The position numbers and the translations under genes were made by a program. This document shows positions 47,925-56,456 of a stretch of DNA of 64,000 nt, piece by piece. The DNA is from Streptomyces sp. CB01635 (lineage in GTDB: Bacteria > Actinomycetota > Actinomycetes > Streptomycetales > Streptomycetaceae). The notes below the pieces were generated by a model. It was not told where the DNA came from. It was given only the letters and a program-made list of their open reading frames with translations, and did not search any database. Every line of letters starts with the position of its first letter. Position 1 is the stretch's first letter. Location of the stretch: assembly GCF_002803065.1 (NCBI RefSeq), contig NZ_NNBL01000006.1, forward strand, positions 1 to 64,000. The letters are read 5' to 3'.

Positions 47925-49505
47925 TCAGAACGCGTCGGTCGGGATGTACGTGCCCCACACGTCGCGCAGCGCGTTGCAGACCTCGCCGACGGTGGCGCGG
48001 GCGCGCAGGGCGTCCTTCATCGGGTACAGGACGTTGTCCTCTCCCTCGGCCGCCTTCTTGAGGGCCGCAAGTGCCGCGTCGACGGCCGCCTGGTCGCGCT
48101 CGGCGCGCAGCTTCGTGAGGCGCTCGGCCTGCTGGGCCTCGATCGCCGGGTCGACGCGCAGCGGCTCGTAGGGCTCCTCGGCGTCGAGCTGGTAGCGGTT
48201 GACGCCGACCACGACGCGCTCGCCGGAGTCGGTCTCCTGCGCGATGCGGTAGGCGGAGCGCTCGATCTCGTTCTTCTGGAAGCCGTGCTCGATGGCGTTG
48301 ACCGCGCCGCCGAGGTCCTCGACCTTCGTCATGAGTTCGAGCGCGGCGGCCTCCACGTCGTCCGTCATCTTCTCGACGACGTACGAGCCGGCGAACGGGT
48401 CGACGGTGGCGGTCACGTCGGTCTCGTAGGCGAGGACCTGCTGGGTGCGCAGGGCGAGGCGCGCGGACTTGTCGGTCGGCAGCGCGATGGCCTCGTCGAA
48501 GGAGTTCGTGTGCAGCGACTGCGTGCCGCCGAGCACGGCGCCGAGGCCCTGGACGGCGACGCGGACGAGGTTGACCTCGGGCTGCTGGGCGGTGAGCTGC
48601 ACGCCCGCGGTCTGCGTGTGGAAACGGAGCATCAGCGACTTGGGGTTCTTCGCGCCGAACTCCTCCTTCATGACCTTGGCCCAGATCCGGCGGGCCGCTC
48701 GGAACTTGGCGACCTCCTCCAGGATCGTCGTGCGCGCCACGAAGAAGAAGGACAGGCGCGGCGCGAAGTCGTCGACGTCCATGCCGGCCGCGACGGCCGT
48801 GCGCACGTACTCGATGCCGTCCGCGAGCGTGAACGCGATCTCCTGCGCGGGCGAGGCACCGGCCTCGGCCATGTGGTAGCCGGAGATCGAGATGGTGTTC
48901 CACTTCGGGATCTCGGCCCTGCAGTACTTGAAGATGTCGGCGATCAGCCGCAGGGAGGGCTTCGGCGGGAAGATGTACGTGCCCCGCGCGATGTACTCCT
49001 TCAGCACGTCGTTCTGGATCGTGCCGGTCAACTGGTCCGCGGGGACGCCCTGCTCCTCGCCGACGAGCTGGTACATGAGCAGGAGCAGCGCCGCCGGGGC
49101 GTTGATCGTCATCGACGTGGACACCTTGTCCAGCGGGATGCCGCCGAACAGGATCCGCATGTCGTCGATCGAGTCGATGGCCACGCCGACCTTGCCGACC
49201 TCGCCGGACGCGATCGGGGCGTCCGAGTCGTGGCCCATCTGGGTGGGCAGGTCGAAGGCGACGGACAGGCCCATCGTGCCGTTGGCGATGAGCTGCTTGT
49301 AGCGGGCGTTGGACTCGACGGCGGTGCCGAAGCCGGCGTACTGGCGCATCGTCCAGGGGCGGCCGGTGTACATCGACGGGTAGACGCCCCGCGTGAAGGG
49401 GTACTTGCCGGGCTCGCCGAGCTTCTCGGCCGCGTTCCAGTCGGCCAGCGAATCAGGGCCGTAGACCGGCTCGATGGGCAGTCCTGACTCAGACTCGCGC
49501 GCCAT
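47925..49505 (-). CDS. Methylmalonyl-CoA mutase catalytic subunit lacking the B12 domain
   Basis: 526 residues. The acyl-CoA mutase barrel is complete: FTRGVYPSMYTGRPWTMRQYAGFGTA, FDLPTQMGHDSD, INAPAALLLLMYQL, GTIQNDVLKEY and SISGYHMAEAGA. Tyr56 and Arg186 (in PPKPSLR) correspond to the methylmalonyl-specific Tyr/Arg pair, whereas isobutyryl-CoA mutase has Phe/Gln. The B12-binding domain is not in this protein, nor is a small subunit gene adjacent, so it must assemble with one encoded elsewhere. It interconverts methylmalonyl- and succinyl-CoA-type substrates. Confidence 0.9.
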   Translation of the reverse strand: MARESESGLPIEPVYGPDSLADWNAAEKLGEPGKYPFTRGVYPSMYTGRPWTMRQYAGFGTAVESNARYKQLIANGTMGLSVAFDLPTQMGHDSDAPIASGEVGKVGVAIDSIDDMRILFGGIPLDKVSTSMTINAPAALLLLMYQLVGEEQGVPADQLTGTIQNDVLKEYIARGTYIFPPKPSLRLIADIFKYCRAEIPKWNTISISGYHMAEAGASPAQEIAFTLADGIEYVRTAVAAGMDVDDFAPRLSFFFVARTTILEEVAKFRAARRIWAKVMKEEFGAKNPKSLMLRFHTQTAGVQLTAQQPEVNLVRVAVQGLGAVLGGTQSLHTNSFDEAIALPTDKSARLALRTQQVLAYETDVTATVDPFAGSYVVEKMTDDVEAAALELMTKVEDLGGAVNAIEHGFQKNEIERSAYRIAQETDSGERVVVGVNRYQLDAEEPYEPLRVDPAIEAQQAERLTKLRAERDQAAVDAALAALKKAAEGEDNVLYPMKDALRARATVGEVCNALRDVWGTYIPTDAF

Positions 49506-49738
49506 GGTTGTGCCTCCAGCTCGGATGTTACTTGCCAGTTGGGTCGACCCTCGCGACGGACTGTAGCGGCGCGCCTGCTCGCCATGGAGAGCCGCAGGCT
49601 GGGACCTTGCTCACAGCCCGTCCTTCACCTTTACTCCATCCCACAATGCGCGGCACTTACGCCGAGTTCGCAACCGGACGCGCGCGGGAAACATCTCTGT
49701 TGGCACATCGGACTAGTGGCGAGACTGCGGGGGCCCGG

Positions 49739-50590
49739 ATGCGTGCGACCGTCATGCGTGGATCACTCGCCGTCGCCGGGGTCATCGCCCTGGCCGGCGG
49801 TTGCAGGACACAGGCCGTCGACACGGGGGGCAAGCAGCCGCCGCCGAGGGCGGACGGCTCCGCATCACCGGCCCCCTCCGACGACGCGAAGGAGCCGGGC
49901 GCGAAGAAGCCGGGCGTCGCCCCCTCCCGCACTCCGTCGGTGAGACCGACACCGCCGCCGAAGGTCCTCATGGCGCGCGGCGCCAGCGGCGGCAAGGTGC
50001 GCGAACTCCAGGCCAGGCTGCGGCAGATCGCGTGGCTCTTCGAAGGGCCGAACGGAAAGTACGGCCCCGCGACGACCAAGGCGGTCGAGGGTTTCCAGGG
50101 CAAGCGGGGCCTGCCGCGCACGGGGAACACGGACACGGTGACCTGGGCGCGGCTCGTAGGGATGACGCACACCCCGACGCGCGACGAGCTGTACGCGTCC
50201 GGCGGGCAGCCCGCGGCGAAGCCGGACCGGCGCTGCATGACCGGCCGCGTCGTCTGCATCAGCAAGACCAGCCGCACGCTGACGTGGATGATCGACGGCA
50301 AGGCCCTGATGACGACGGACGTACGGTTCGGCTCGCAGTTCACGCCCACCCGCGAGGGCGTCTTCAGCGTGTACTGGAAATCCCGCCACCACGTCTCGAC
50401 GATCTACCACACGGCCATGCCGTACGCGATGTTCTTCAGCGGCGGCCAAGCGGTGCACTACTCCGCGGACTTCGCGGCCCGCGGCTACAACGGGGCGTCG
50501 CACGGGTGCGTGAACGTACGGGACGAGGGGAAGATCGCGTCACTGTTCGCGCAGGTCCGCAATGGCGACAAGGTCGTCGTCTACTGGTGA
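49739..50590 (+). CDS. L,D-transpeptidase lipoprotein with peptidoglycan-binding domain
   Basis: 283 residues from the ATG at 49739 (MRATVMRGSLAVAG). The lipobox IALAGGC puts the lipid-modified cysteine at about 22, followed by a Pro/Lys-rich linker. A PG_binding_1 domain follows (about 80-145: GKVRELQARLRQIAWLFEGPNGKYGPATTKAVEGFQGK read in pieces). The YkuD catalytic domain (about 170-283) has active-site HGCVNV and an upstream histidine in GGQAVHYS. It forms 3-3 peptide cross-links or attaches proteins to the wall at the outer membrane face. The frame is open upstream to 49508, but the signal peptide fixes the start. Confidence 0.9.
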   Translation: MRATVMRGSLAVAGVIALAGGCRTQAVDTGGKQPPPRADGSASPAPSDDAKEPGAKKPGVAPSRTPSVRPTPPPKVLMARGASGGKVRELQARLRQIAWLFEGPNGKYGPATTKAVEGFQGKRGLPRTGNTDTVTWARLVGMTHTPTRDELYASGGQPAAKPDRRCMTGRVVCISKTSRTLTWMIDGKALMTTDVRFGSQFTPTREGVFSVYWKSRHHVSTIYHTAMPYAMFFSGGQAVHYSADFAARGYNGASHGCVNVRDEGKIASLFAQVRNGDKVVVYW

Positions 50591-50610
50591 CCTGCTGAGA
50601 AGTGGAGTGG

Positions 50611-50649
50611 GGCGCGGGCGGGACCGGGGGAACGTGTCCCGCCCGCGCC
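50611..50649 (+). terminator. Terminator of the L,D-transpeptidase gene
   Basis: 14-base perfect arms (50611-50624, 50636-50649), 11-base loop. The next 200 bases up to 50848 hold nothing I recognise. Confidence 0.75.
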
Positions 50650-50848
50650 AGTGGCACAGAGCCGAAGGTACGGGGGGAACCCGCGGCTCGTGCACGGCCG
50701 ATGACCAGTCGGCTCACTTGTTACTGCGCCATGCCGTCCAAAAACGTCACACCCGCCTCGGAAATTCTTTGTCTGCGCAGGTCAGGGCGGTTCAGAGCAG
50801 GTCTGAGCGGGCTGGCCCGAGCGCGCTCAGGGACGGCTGAGAACAGGC

Positions 50849-51997
50849 TCAGGACTGTGCGGGCGCGGCGCTGTACGAGGCCGAGGCCGTCGTGGACGGC
50901 GTTGTCGGCGCGGTGTCCGAGGCGTCGCCGCCGGGCTCGGACGGGACCCACGAGGCGGTCGGCACGGCGCCGCTGACGCCGGAGTCCTCGCCGTTCTGGC
51001 TGTCCTCGTCGCCGTTCTTGCCGCCGTTCTTGTCGTCGCCGTCCTGGCCGCTGCCGTCGTCGCCGCTGCCGGAGTCGTCGGCCTCTTCGAGGATGCGGGC
51101 GCAGAACCGGTCGGGGTCACGGTCCCGCTTCTTCGTGGCGATGCGCTTCGCCGCGGCCCTGAGACGCTCCGTCTGGGAGTCGCTCAGGGCGCCGTCGCGG
51201 TACTTGCGGCAGGCGTCGACCAGGCGCTGCCGCCAGGCCTCCCGGTCCGCGGCGTCCGATTCGCGCAGGCCGGTGCCGGGCCGCGTCGTCGCCGGGCCGG
51301 CCCGGTCCGCCGTGTCGTCCTGGGACGGGGCGCCCGAGCCGGGCTCGTGCGAGTGGCCGTCGGGCACGGCGCTGCCCGAGCGTCCGCCGTCGGTCTCCGA
51401 GATGTCGGGCGACGGTGAGGCGAGGGGCTGTTCGGGAGACGCGGCAGCGGAGACGCTGGCGGCGGGACCGGGTTCGTTCCGTCCGCCGAACGGCGACGGG
51501 AGCACTCCGGTTCCGGCCGCGACGGCGACGCCGCCGATCATGCATCCGGCGAACGCGGCGGCCAACCCGAACCGCACCGGGCGGCCCCAGCGGACGGGCC
51601 GCGCGTCGGGTCTCGCGAGGCGGACACTGCCGACGTCGGCCGCGGCGTGCCCGTCGGCGCCGGCATTTGCGTTCGCGTCGCTCTCCCGGCCCACGGGTCC
51701 GTGGAGCGAGGAGACCGGGGCGAGAGCCCCGCGGGGCCTGGCATGGCGTGCCTTCAGGGGCGCCGCGCCCGGCTCCTCCGCCACGGATTCGCGCGCTTTG
51801 CGGAACGCCGCCAACGCGGCCGCCTCGCCCCGCAGTTCGCCTCCCTCTACGCGTGTCACTGCAAGTGCGTCGAGTGTCTCGGCCAGACGGGCGGCCCGGG
51901 CGCGGGTGGCTGCGTCGACGGCTTCCAGGGGCTCACCGCGCAGCAGACGCTCGGCCGCGTCCCGGTCCAGCCACTTGTTGTGCTCGTCGGCCATCAC
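50849..51997 (-). CDS. Membrane-anchored partner of an ECF-like sigma factor (copy 1)
   Basis: 382 residues from the GTG at 51997, overlapping the sigma stop; an ATG one codon later is an alternative. A cytoplasmic N-terminal region of about 140 residues (KWLDRDAAERLLRGEPLEA; AALAAFRKARES) precedes one membrane helix (about 145-167). The external part is Pro/Ser- then Asp/Gly/Asn-rich. It contains DACRKYRDGALSDSQTERL and RFCARILE, a two-cysteine segment shared with the protein encoded at 52959-53726. The coupling and topology suggest an anti-sigma factor. No zinc ZAS motif is visible, so the mechanism is unknown. Confidence 0.75.
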   Translation of the reverse strand: MMADEHNKWLDRDAAERLLRGEPLEAVDAATRARAARLAETLDALAVTRVEGGELRGEAAALAAFRKARESVAEEPGAAPLKARHARPRGALAPVSSLHGPVGRESDANANAGADGHAAADVGSVRLARPDARPVRWGRPVRFGLAAAFAGCMIGGVAVAAGTGVLPSPFGGRNEPGPAASVSAAASPEQPLASPSPDISETDGGRSGSAVPDGHSHEPGSGAPSQDDTADRAGPATTRPGTGLRESDAADREAWRQRLVDACRKYRDGALSDSQTERLRAAAKRIATKKRDRDPDRFCARILEEADDSGSGDDGSGQDGDDKNGGKNGDEDSQNGEDSGVSGAVPTASWVPSEPGGDASDTAPTTPSTTASASYSAAPAQS

Positions 51998-52680
51998 ATG
52001 TCCTTCTGCGTCCGCGTCCGCGAATGCGTCACACCGGCGGACGTCACCGCGTGCCCGCGCGGCTCTCTCGGGGGCGGTACGGCGTCGAGCGTGCCGTCCC
52101 GGCCGGCGAGCGCCGTCTGCACATGCGAACCCTCGGCACCGAGCAGCTCGGCGAGGCGCTTGAGGCCGCGGTGCGCCGCGGTCCTGACGGCGCCCGGACG
52201 CTTGCCGAGGGTCTGGGCGGCACTCTTCGCGTCGAGCCCGACGACGACACGCAGGACGACGGCCTCGGCCTGGTCCTGCGGAAGCTGGGCGATGAGCGCG
52301 AGCGTGTCACCGGTGGCGAGGAGTTCCATCGCCTCGTCGGCGGTGTCGGACACCGCGGGCCGACCGGTGAGCTCGGTCTCGTCCCCGCCTATGGCGGGCC
52401 GGCGTCCCCGCATCCGTATGTGGTCGAGGGCGCGGTTACGGGCTATGCGTGCGGCCCAGCCGCGGAAGCGGTCGGCGTCCCCGCTGAACCGGTCGAGGTC
52501 CCGGGCGATCTGCAGCCAGGCCTCGGACGCGACGTCCTCCGCGTCCGGTTCACCGACGAGTGTCCGTACGTACCCGAGCAGGCGTGGATGCACCGCGCGG
52601 TACACAGTCCGGAACGCGGTCTCGTCCCCGTCCTGCGCCGCATGCACCGCGGCCGTCAGCTCCGCGTCGTCCCCCAGCAC
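51994..52680 (-). CDS. ECF-like sigma factor (copy 1)
   Basis: 228 residues from the GTG at 52680 behind AAGGGTGG. Region 2: TAFRTVYRAVHPRLLGYVRTLVG, DAEDVASEAWLQIARDLDRF, FRGWAARIARNRALDHIR. Region 4: LPQDQAEAVVLRVVVGLDAKSAAQTLGKRPGAVRTAAHRGLKRLAELL. It overlaps the partner gene by four bases, as sigma/anti-sigma pairs do. It is about half identical by eye to the sigma factor encoded at 53723-54400, showing a tandem duplication of the pair. Confidence 0.88.
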   Translation of the reverse strand: MLGDDAELTAAVHAAQDGDETAFRTVYRAVHPRLLGYVRTLVGEPDAEDVASEAWLQIARDLDRFSGDADRFRGWAARIARNRALDHIRMRGRRPAIGGDETELTGRPAVSDTADEAMELLATGDTLALIAQLPQDQAEAVVLRVVVGLDAKSAAQTLGKRPGAVRTAAHRGLKRLAELLGAEGSHVQTALAGRDGTLDAVPPPREPRGHAVTSAGVTHSRTRTQKDM

Positions 52681-52834
52681 TGCGCCACCCTTGCGCTTAA
52701 ACCCTGCGCCGCTCACCGACGCGAACCAGCACGCTACGGCCTGATACGGCTCCCCGTCCACGTTTGGTACAACCCGCAACTAGCACGTGACACAACGCGG
52801 TGTGACAGAAAACGCACGCGCGGCGCTGAAGGTA

Positions 52835-52859
52835 GTACGGGCCGCCGCGCGGCCCGTAC
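52835..52859. terminator. Hairpin between the two sigma/partner pairs
   Basis: 11-bp perfect stem (52835-52845 with 52849-52859), 3-base loop. It would terminate the upstream pair (copy 2) before the copy 1 promoter. Confidence 0.6.
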
Positions 52860-52958
52860 CGCGCGACGGCCGGGGCCTCTCCTGTGGGGGGTGGCGGCCT
52901 CGGCCGTCCCGGCGGTGCCTCTTCGTTGACGGCGCTTCGATGCCGCGAGGGTGCGCGG

Positions 52959-53726
52959 CTACTTCCCCGGCTTCTCAGGCTTCTCGGCCTTCGGTGGCTC
53001 CTCGGCCTTCGGCGGCTTCTCCGACTCCAGCGGCTTCGCCGGCTTCTCCGGCGTCCCGGCCTTCGGCTGAGGACCCGGCGTCCCGTTCCCGGGCCTGTGC
53101 CCCGCCGGCCGGCCGGCGCAGTACGCGTCCACCGACGCCTCCCCGCCCGCCGCCGCGACCAGTCGCTGCCACGCCGGCGCGCCCAGAGCCTTCCCCCGGC
53201 CGCGGACGGAGTCGTACGCGCGGCACTTGGCGAGAAGGTCGCGGGCCTGGTCCGGGTGACCGGCGGACCGGCCCCGCCCGTGGACCCCGGGCGACGTCAG
53301 CGCCGCGGCGGGTGGCCGGATCTGTTCGAGGAACTGCCGTCCCGGGGTGCCGGGAGCGCTGCGCCGGGGCGTGGGCGGCCGTCCGGCGTCGTCGCCGGAC
53401 GTGTCGTTGACGGCACCGATACCGGCCATGGCGACGCCGCCGAGCGTGATGCTCGCGAGCAGCGCGCCCATCCCCGTGCGGACGGACCAGCGGCTCAGCC
53501 CGTGCCGCCGGCGCGGTCGCCAGTCGTCGCGGCGCCGCGTCCTGGCCGAGTGCGCCCCCCGGTCGCGGGCGGCGCGGAACGCGGCGACGGCCCGTTCCTC
53601 GCCGCCGTCGCGCGGCTTCGCGGAACACACCGCGGCGGCGAGCAGGTTCTCGAAGCCTCCGGCCCCCTCCGGGCCGGTCGGCCCGGCCGGACCCTCATCG
53701 GGGCCAAGTGGGTTTTCAGTCCTCAT
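52959..53726 (-). CDS. Membrane-anchored partner of an ECF-like sigma factor (copy 2)
   Basis: 255 residues. Cytoplasmic N-terminus (FENLLAAAVCSAKPRDGGEERAVAAFRAARDRG, read in pieces), a basic stretch, one membrane helix (about 84-106: GMGALLASITLGGVAMAGIG), then an external region with KCRAYDSVRGRGKALGAPAWQ and DAYCAGRPAG. The tail is built of Pro-Lys-Ala-Glu repeats (EKPPKAEEPPKAEKPEKPGK). The ATG overlaps the sigma stop. Same architecture and paired cysteines as copy 1, but a different low-complexity tail, which may span the wall. Confidence 0.75.
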   Translation of the reverse strand: MRTENPLGPDEGPAGPTGPEGAGGFENLLAAAVCSAKPRDGGEERAVAAFRAARDRGAHSARTRRRDDWRPRRRHGLSRWSVRTGMGALLASITLGGVAMAGIGAVNDTSGDDAGRPPTPRRSAPGTPGRQFLEQIRPPAAALTSPGVHGRGRSAGHPDQARDLLAKCRAYDSVRGRGKALGAPAWQRLVAAAGGEASVDAYCAGRPAGHRPGNGTPGPQPKAGTPEKPAKPLESEKPPKAEEPPKAEKPEKPGK

Positions 53727-54400
53727 CTCGAATCCCCCAGCGTTGTGGGGCCCTCATCCGTCACACCTCGCGCGCCGAGCCGGTCCGCGAGTTTCTTCAG
53801 GCCCCGGTACGCGGCGGTCCGCACTGCGCCCGGGCGCTTGCCGAGGACGCGCGCGGCGGACGGCCCGTCGAGCCCGACGACGACGCGCAGCAGCACCGCC
53901 TCGGCCTGGTCGCGAGGGAGGTCGCTGATCAGCGTGAGCGCCTCTTCGGTGGAGATCGTCTCCAGGGCCTGGTCGGACGTGCTGTGGGTGCCGGGGAGTT
54001 CGAGCATGTCCTGTTCGAGGCCGGAGGGGCGCGGGCGCACCTTCTGGCGGCGCAGCAGGTCGAGGGCGCGGTGCCGGGCGATGGTGGCGGTCCAGCCGCG
54101 GAACCCGGCGCCGTCCCCGCGGAAGCGTCCGAGGTCGCGGGCTATCTCGAGCCAGGCGTCGGAGGCCACGTCCTCGGCCTCGTCGCCGACGAGGCCGCGC
54201 AGGTATCCGAGGAGGCCGGGGTGCACAAGCCGGTACGCGACCGCGAAGGCGGCCTCGTCCCCCTGCTGCGCCCGCGCCACGGCCATGTCCAGCTCTTCGT
54301 CGCGCGCGTGCGTGCGACGGGGCTCCCCACCCTGGCCCAACCGTTGTCCTCTTCGTACGTCTGCGTACTGACCCGACGTGGCACAGATCAATGCGTCCAT
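53723..54400 (-). CDS. ECF-like sigma factor (copy 2)
   Basis: 225 residues from the ATG at 54400 (MDALICATSG). Sigma regions as in copy 1: AAFAVAYRLVHPGLLGYLRGLVG, DEAEDVASDAWLEIARDLGRF, FRGWTATIARHRALDLLRR, and region 4 LPRDQAEAVLLRVVVGLDGPSAARVLGKRPGAVRTAAYRGLKKLADRL. The extra open frame upstream to 54583 is not coding-like. Translationally coupled to its partner gene. Confidence 0.87.
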   Translation of the reverse strand: MDALICATSGQYADVRRGQRLGQGGEPRRTHARDEELDMAVARAQQGDEAAFAVAYRLVHPGLLGYLRGLVGDEAEDVASDAWLEIARDLGRFRGDGAGFRGWTATIARHRALDLLRRQKVRPRPSGLEQDMLELPGTHSTSDQALETISTEEALTLISDLPRDQAEAVLLRVVVGLDGPSAARVLGKRPGAVRTAAYRGLKKLADRLGARGVTDEGPTTLGDSR

Positions 54401-54453
54401 GCCCTCACGGTCATCAGCGTCCGGGCCCACAGAAATGTCACTGGGCGCACCTG

Positions 54454-54903
54454 TCACAGGGCGGCACAGGTCTTGCCCGTACCGCGGTCGCCGCCGCGCC
54501 CGTGGAGGGTCAGGTAGAAGGTCTGGAGGGATTCCTCGCGGCCGAGTTCGAAGCGGTTGACCACTTTGCCGAGGGGGTTCCACATGCGTCCGTCGGGCAT
54601 GCGGACGCCGGCGGGCTGACCGAAGTAGGCGCGCTGGGCGGCATCGAAGTCGACCCAGACGGCCCCGGCCCGCCGCACGAGCACCTCGCCCACGTAAGCG
54701 CCGATGCCGAACAGGGCCCCCGCGACCGATGCCCGGTCCGAAGTCCCTTTGCGCAGGCCGTCGACGAGGAAGTCCGCGACGCGGAGGCTGGCGACGGTGT
54801 AGTCGAGCGGGAGCCGGTTGCGCGCGGTGGCGTGCGCGACGAATCCCGCGGCGTGCCGCCGCATGTCCGCCGCGTTCGGCTCAGGCTTGTGGCCAGCTCC
54901 CAT
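54454..54903 (-). CDS. Uncharacterised 149-residue protein
   Basis: ATG start at 54903. The composition looks like a real soluble protein: LDYTVASLRVADFLVDGLRKG, VAGALFGIGAYVGEVLVRRAGAVWVDFDAAQRAYFGQPAGVRMPDGRMWNPLGKVVNRFELG when read in segments. There is no signal peptide or membrane helix, and I recognise no family. Its C-terminal end lies 54 bases upstream of the sigma copy 2 start on the same strand. Confidence 0.6.
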   Translation of the reverse strand: MGAGHKPEPNAADMRRHAAGFVAHATARNRLPLDYTVASLRVADFLVDGLRKGTSDRASVAGALFGIGAYVGEVLVRRAGAVWVDFDAAQRAYFGQPAGVRMPDGRMWNPLGKVVNRFELGREESLQTFYLTLHGRGGDRGTGKTCAAL

Positions 54904-55056
54904 GACGTCCGCCCCTCATCCAGTACGGGGAGCGGCCTGCGCGACTCCCCCGCCTGGCCCAGCGGCTGGCACCACGCAAGCATCACGCGTCGCACACATG
55001 TCGCTTCTCACATGAGCAATTACCCGAGCCCGTACAACCTTTGAGGCAGTTGCGCG

Positions 55057-55515
55057 TCAGTGCAGATACCCGGCCAGCCGGTCCCGCGCAGGCGCCGAAA
55101 GCCGGTCCACCGCCATGTCCTCGAGCGTGACGCGCAGCATCTCCGGCTGCATCAGGGGGATGGCCGCGACGAGGAGTTCCTCACTCGCGTACAGCGGCTC
55201 CACCAGCTGGTAGAACACGGCGGATGCCACGGGCTGGGTCGAGTTCAGGAGCAGGTTCTCGGCGAACTCGGCGCATCGGCCGAGCAGTTCGGTGTCACGC
55301 TCCGCCTCGGGCATGAGCAGCTCGGGCCGGACCAGGTCGCGGAAGACCACGTCGCGCAAGAAGTCGTAGAGATCGAACCATTCGAGATCCCCGGAGACGG
55401 CCTGCTCGGCGGACATCCCCGCCACGGCCTCGATCCCCTCCCGGGACTCGGGGACCATGATCAGGAGGAGGCCGGGGATCTGGTGTCTGCCGATGCGGGA
55501 CCCGGGCGAAGTCAT
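55057..55515 (-). CDS. Uncharacterised acidic helical protein
   Basis: 152 residues from the ATG at 55515, overlapping the stop of the membrane-protein gene upstream (ATGA). Mostly predicted helix: EWFDLYDFLRDVVFRDLVRPELL, RCAEFAENLLLNSTQPVASAVFYQLVEPL. There is no motif or signal. The small acidic, helix-rich character together with the coupled membrane protein recalls immunity-type proteins, but there is no toxin gene nearby and I assign no function. Confidence 0.6.
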   Translation of the reverse strand: MTSPGSRIGRHQIPGLLLIMVPESREGIEAVAGMSAEQAVSGDLEWFDLYDFLRDVVFRDLVRPELLMPEAERDTELLGRCAEFAENLLLNSTQPVASAVFYQLVEPLYASEELLVAAIPLMQPEMLRVTLEDMAVDRLSAPARDRLAGYLH

Positions 55516-56345
55516 TTCCCGGACCTTACGCGCTCCCCGGTCTTTGCTGCGGAACCGGTCCGGGCCGCCTGCCCTCCGCCCGCGGTCGTGCTCTCCTGTC
55601 GTGGGTACATCAGCACCGCCGCGCACGCCACGGCGGGAAGTCCGACGGCGGGCACGGTCCACCACGGGATGCCGGTCCACGCTGTCGGGAGCCCCACCCC
55701 GAAGCAGACGATGATGCTGGTGCAGAGCATCCGCCTGCCGTACGGCTCCCAGGTGAAGGGCGCGTAGGCACGGGGACTGACCAGGCGTACCGCGCCGAAC
55801 GCGAACGCCTGAGCCGCGAAGAACGCGGCGAGCATGCCCATGGCGGCGTTCATCTGGATCTCGTCACGGGGTGCCTCCGAGGTGTTCTGCCGGACGCCGT
55901 CCTCGCTGAGTACGACGATGTCGCGGCGCCAGGCGGTGGCGGTGACCCGGTCGCCCGGCTTCAGGCGCTCCAGGAGCGGCCCCTGGTCACCGAAGTCCAC
56001 GACTCCCTGCCAGGAGTCCCCGTCCTTCAGCGTCGCCTTGTAGCGGGAAGCCTTCCCGACGTTCTTGATCTCCGCCTTCACCACGGTGAGATGCCAGGTG
56101 CTCAGGCAGTCCGTCGCCGTCGCACGAGCGGGGCACGGCTCGGCTGCCACGTAGTCCCGGTAGCGATCCCTGTCGGAGGGCAGCCACCATGAGAACGCGA
56201 TGTAGCAGAGCACCGCCGATATCAGAGCCAGCAGGATCAGCAGCACGCCCGTGGACCGGATCCGGCCCGGCGACCGCCGACGGGCACCGTCCTTGTCCAG
56301 CCGCCCGCCCACGCCCTGAGCCGTGGCCCTCGCCCGTTCCGTCAT
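55512..56345 (-). CDS. Uncharacterised membrane protein with extracytoplasmic domain
   Basis: 277 residues from the ATG at 56345 (MTERARATAQG). Helix 1 at about 32-54 (TGVLLILLALISAVLCYIAFSW) leads to an extracytoplasmic domain of about 110 residues with one cysteine pair (EPCPARATATDCLS). Three hydrophobic segments follow at about 168-190, 205-225 and 227-247, then a polar tail. The external part contains LKPGDRVTATAWRRDIVVL, like a small OB/SH3-type barrel. Operon with the downstream helical protein. Confidence 0.6.
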   Translation of the reverse strand: MTERARATAQGVGGRLDKDGARRRSPGRIRSTGVLLILLALISAVLCYIAFSWWLPSDRDRYRDYVAAEPCPARATATDCLSTWHLTVVKAEIKNVGKASRYKATLKDGDSWQGVVDFGDQGPLLERLKPGDRVTATAWRRDIVVLSEDGVRQNTSEAPRDEIQMNAAMGMLAAFFAAQAFAFGAVRLVSPRAYAPFTWEPYGRRMLCTSIIVCFGVGLPTAWTGIPWWTVPAVGLPAVACAAVLMYPRQESTTAGGGQAARTGSAAKTGERVRSGK

Positions 56346-56456
56346 GGCCCACCCCCTCCGCCCCATCCTCCGTGAGACGGAAACGGGGATACAACGAGGT
56401 CGGACGGCAGTCCGTGGGAGCTGCCGGCTTCCGCATCCCGGCAACCGGAAGCGGGC

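Noticed and set aside
49508..49738. The longer open frame before the L,D-transpeptidase as its true N-terminus
   Set aside because: The lipoprotein signal peptide starts at 49739; a longer start would bury it.
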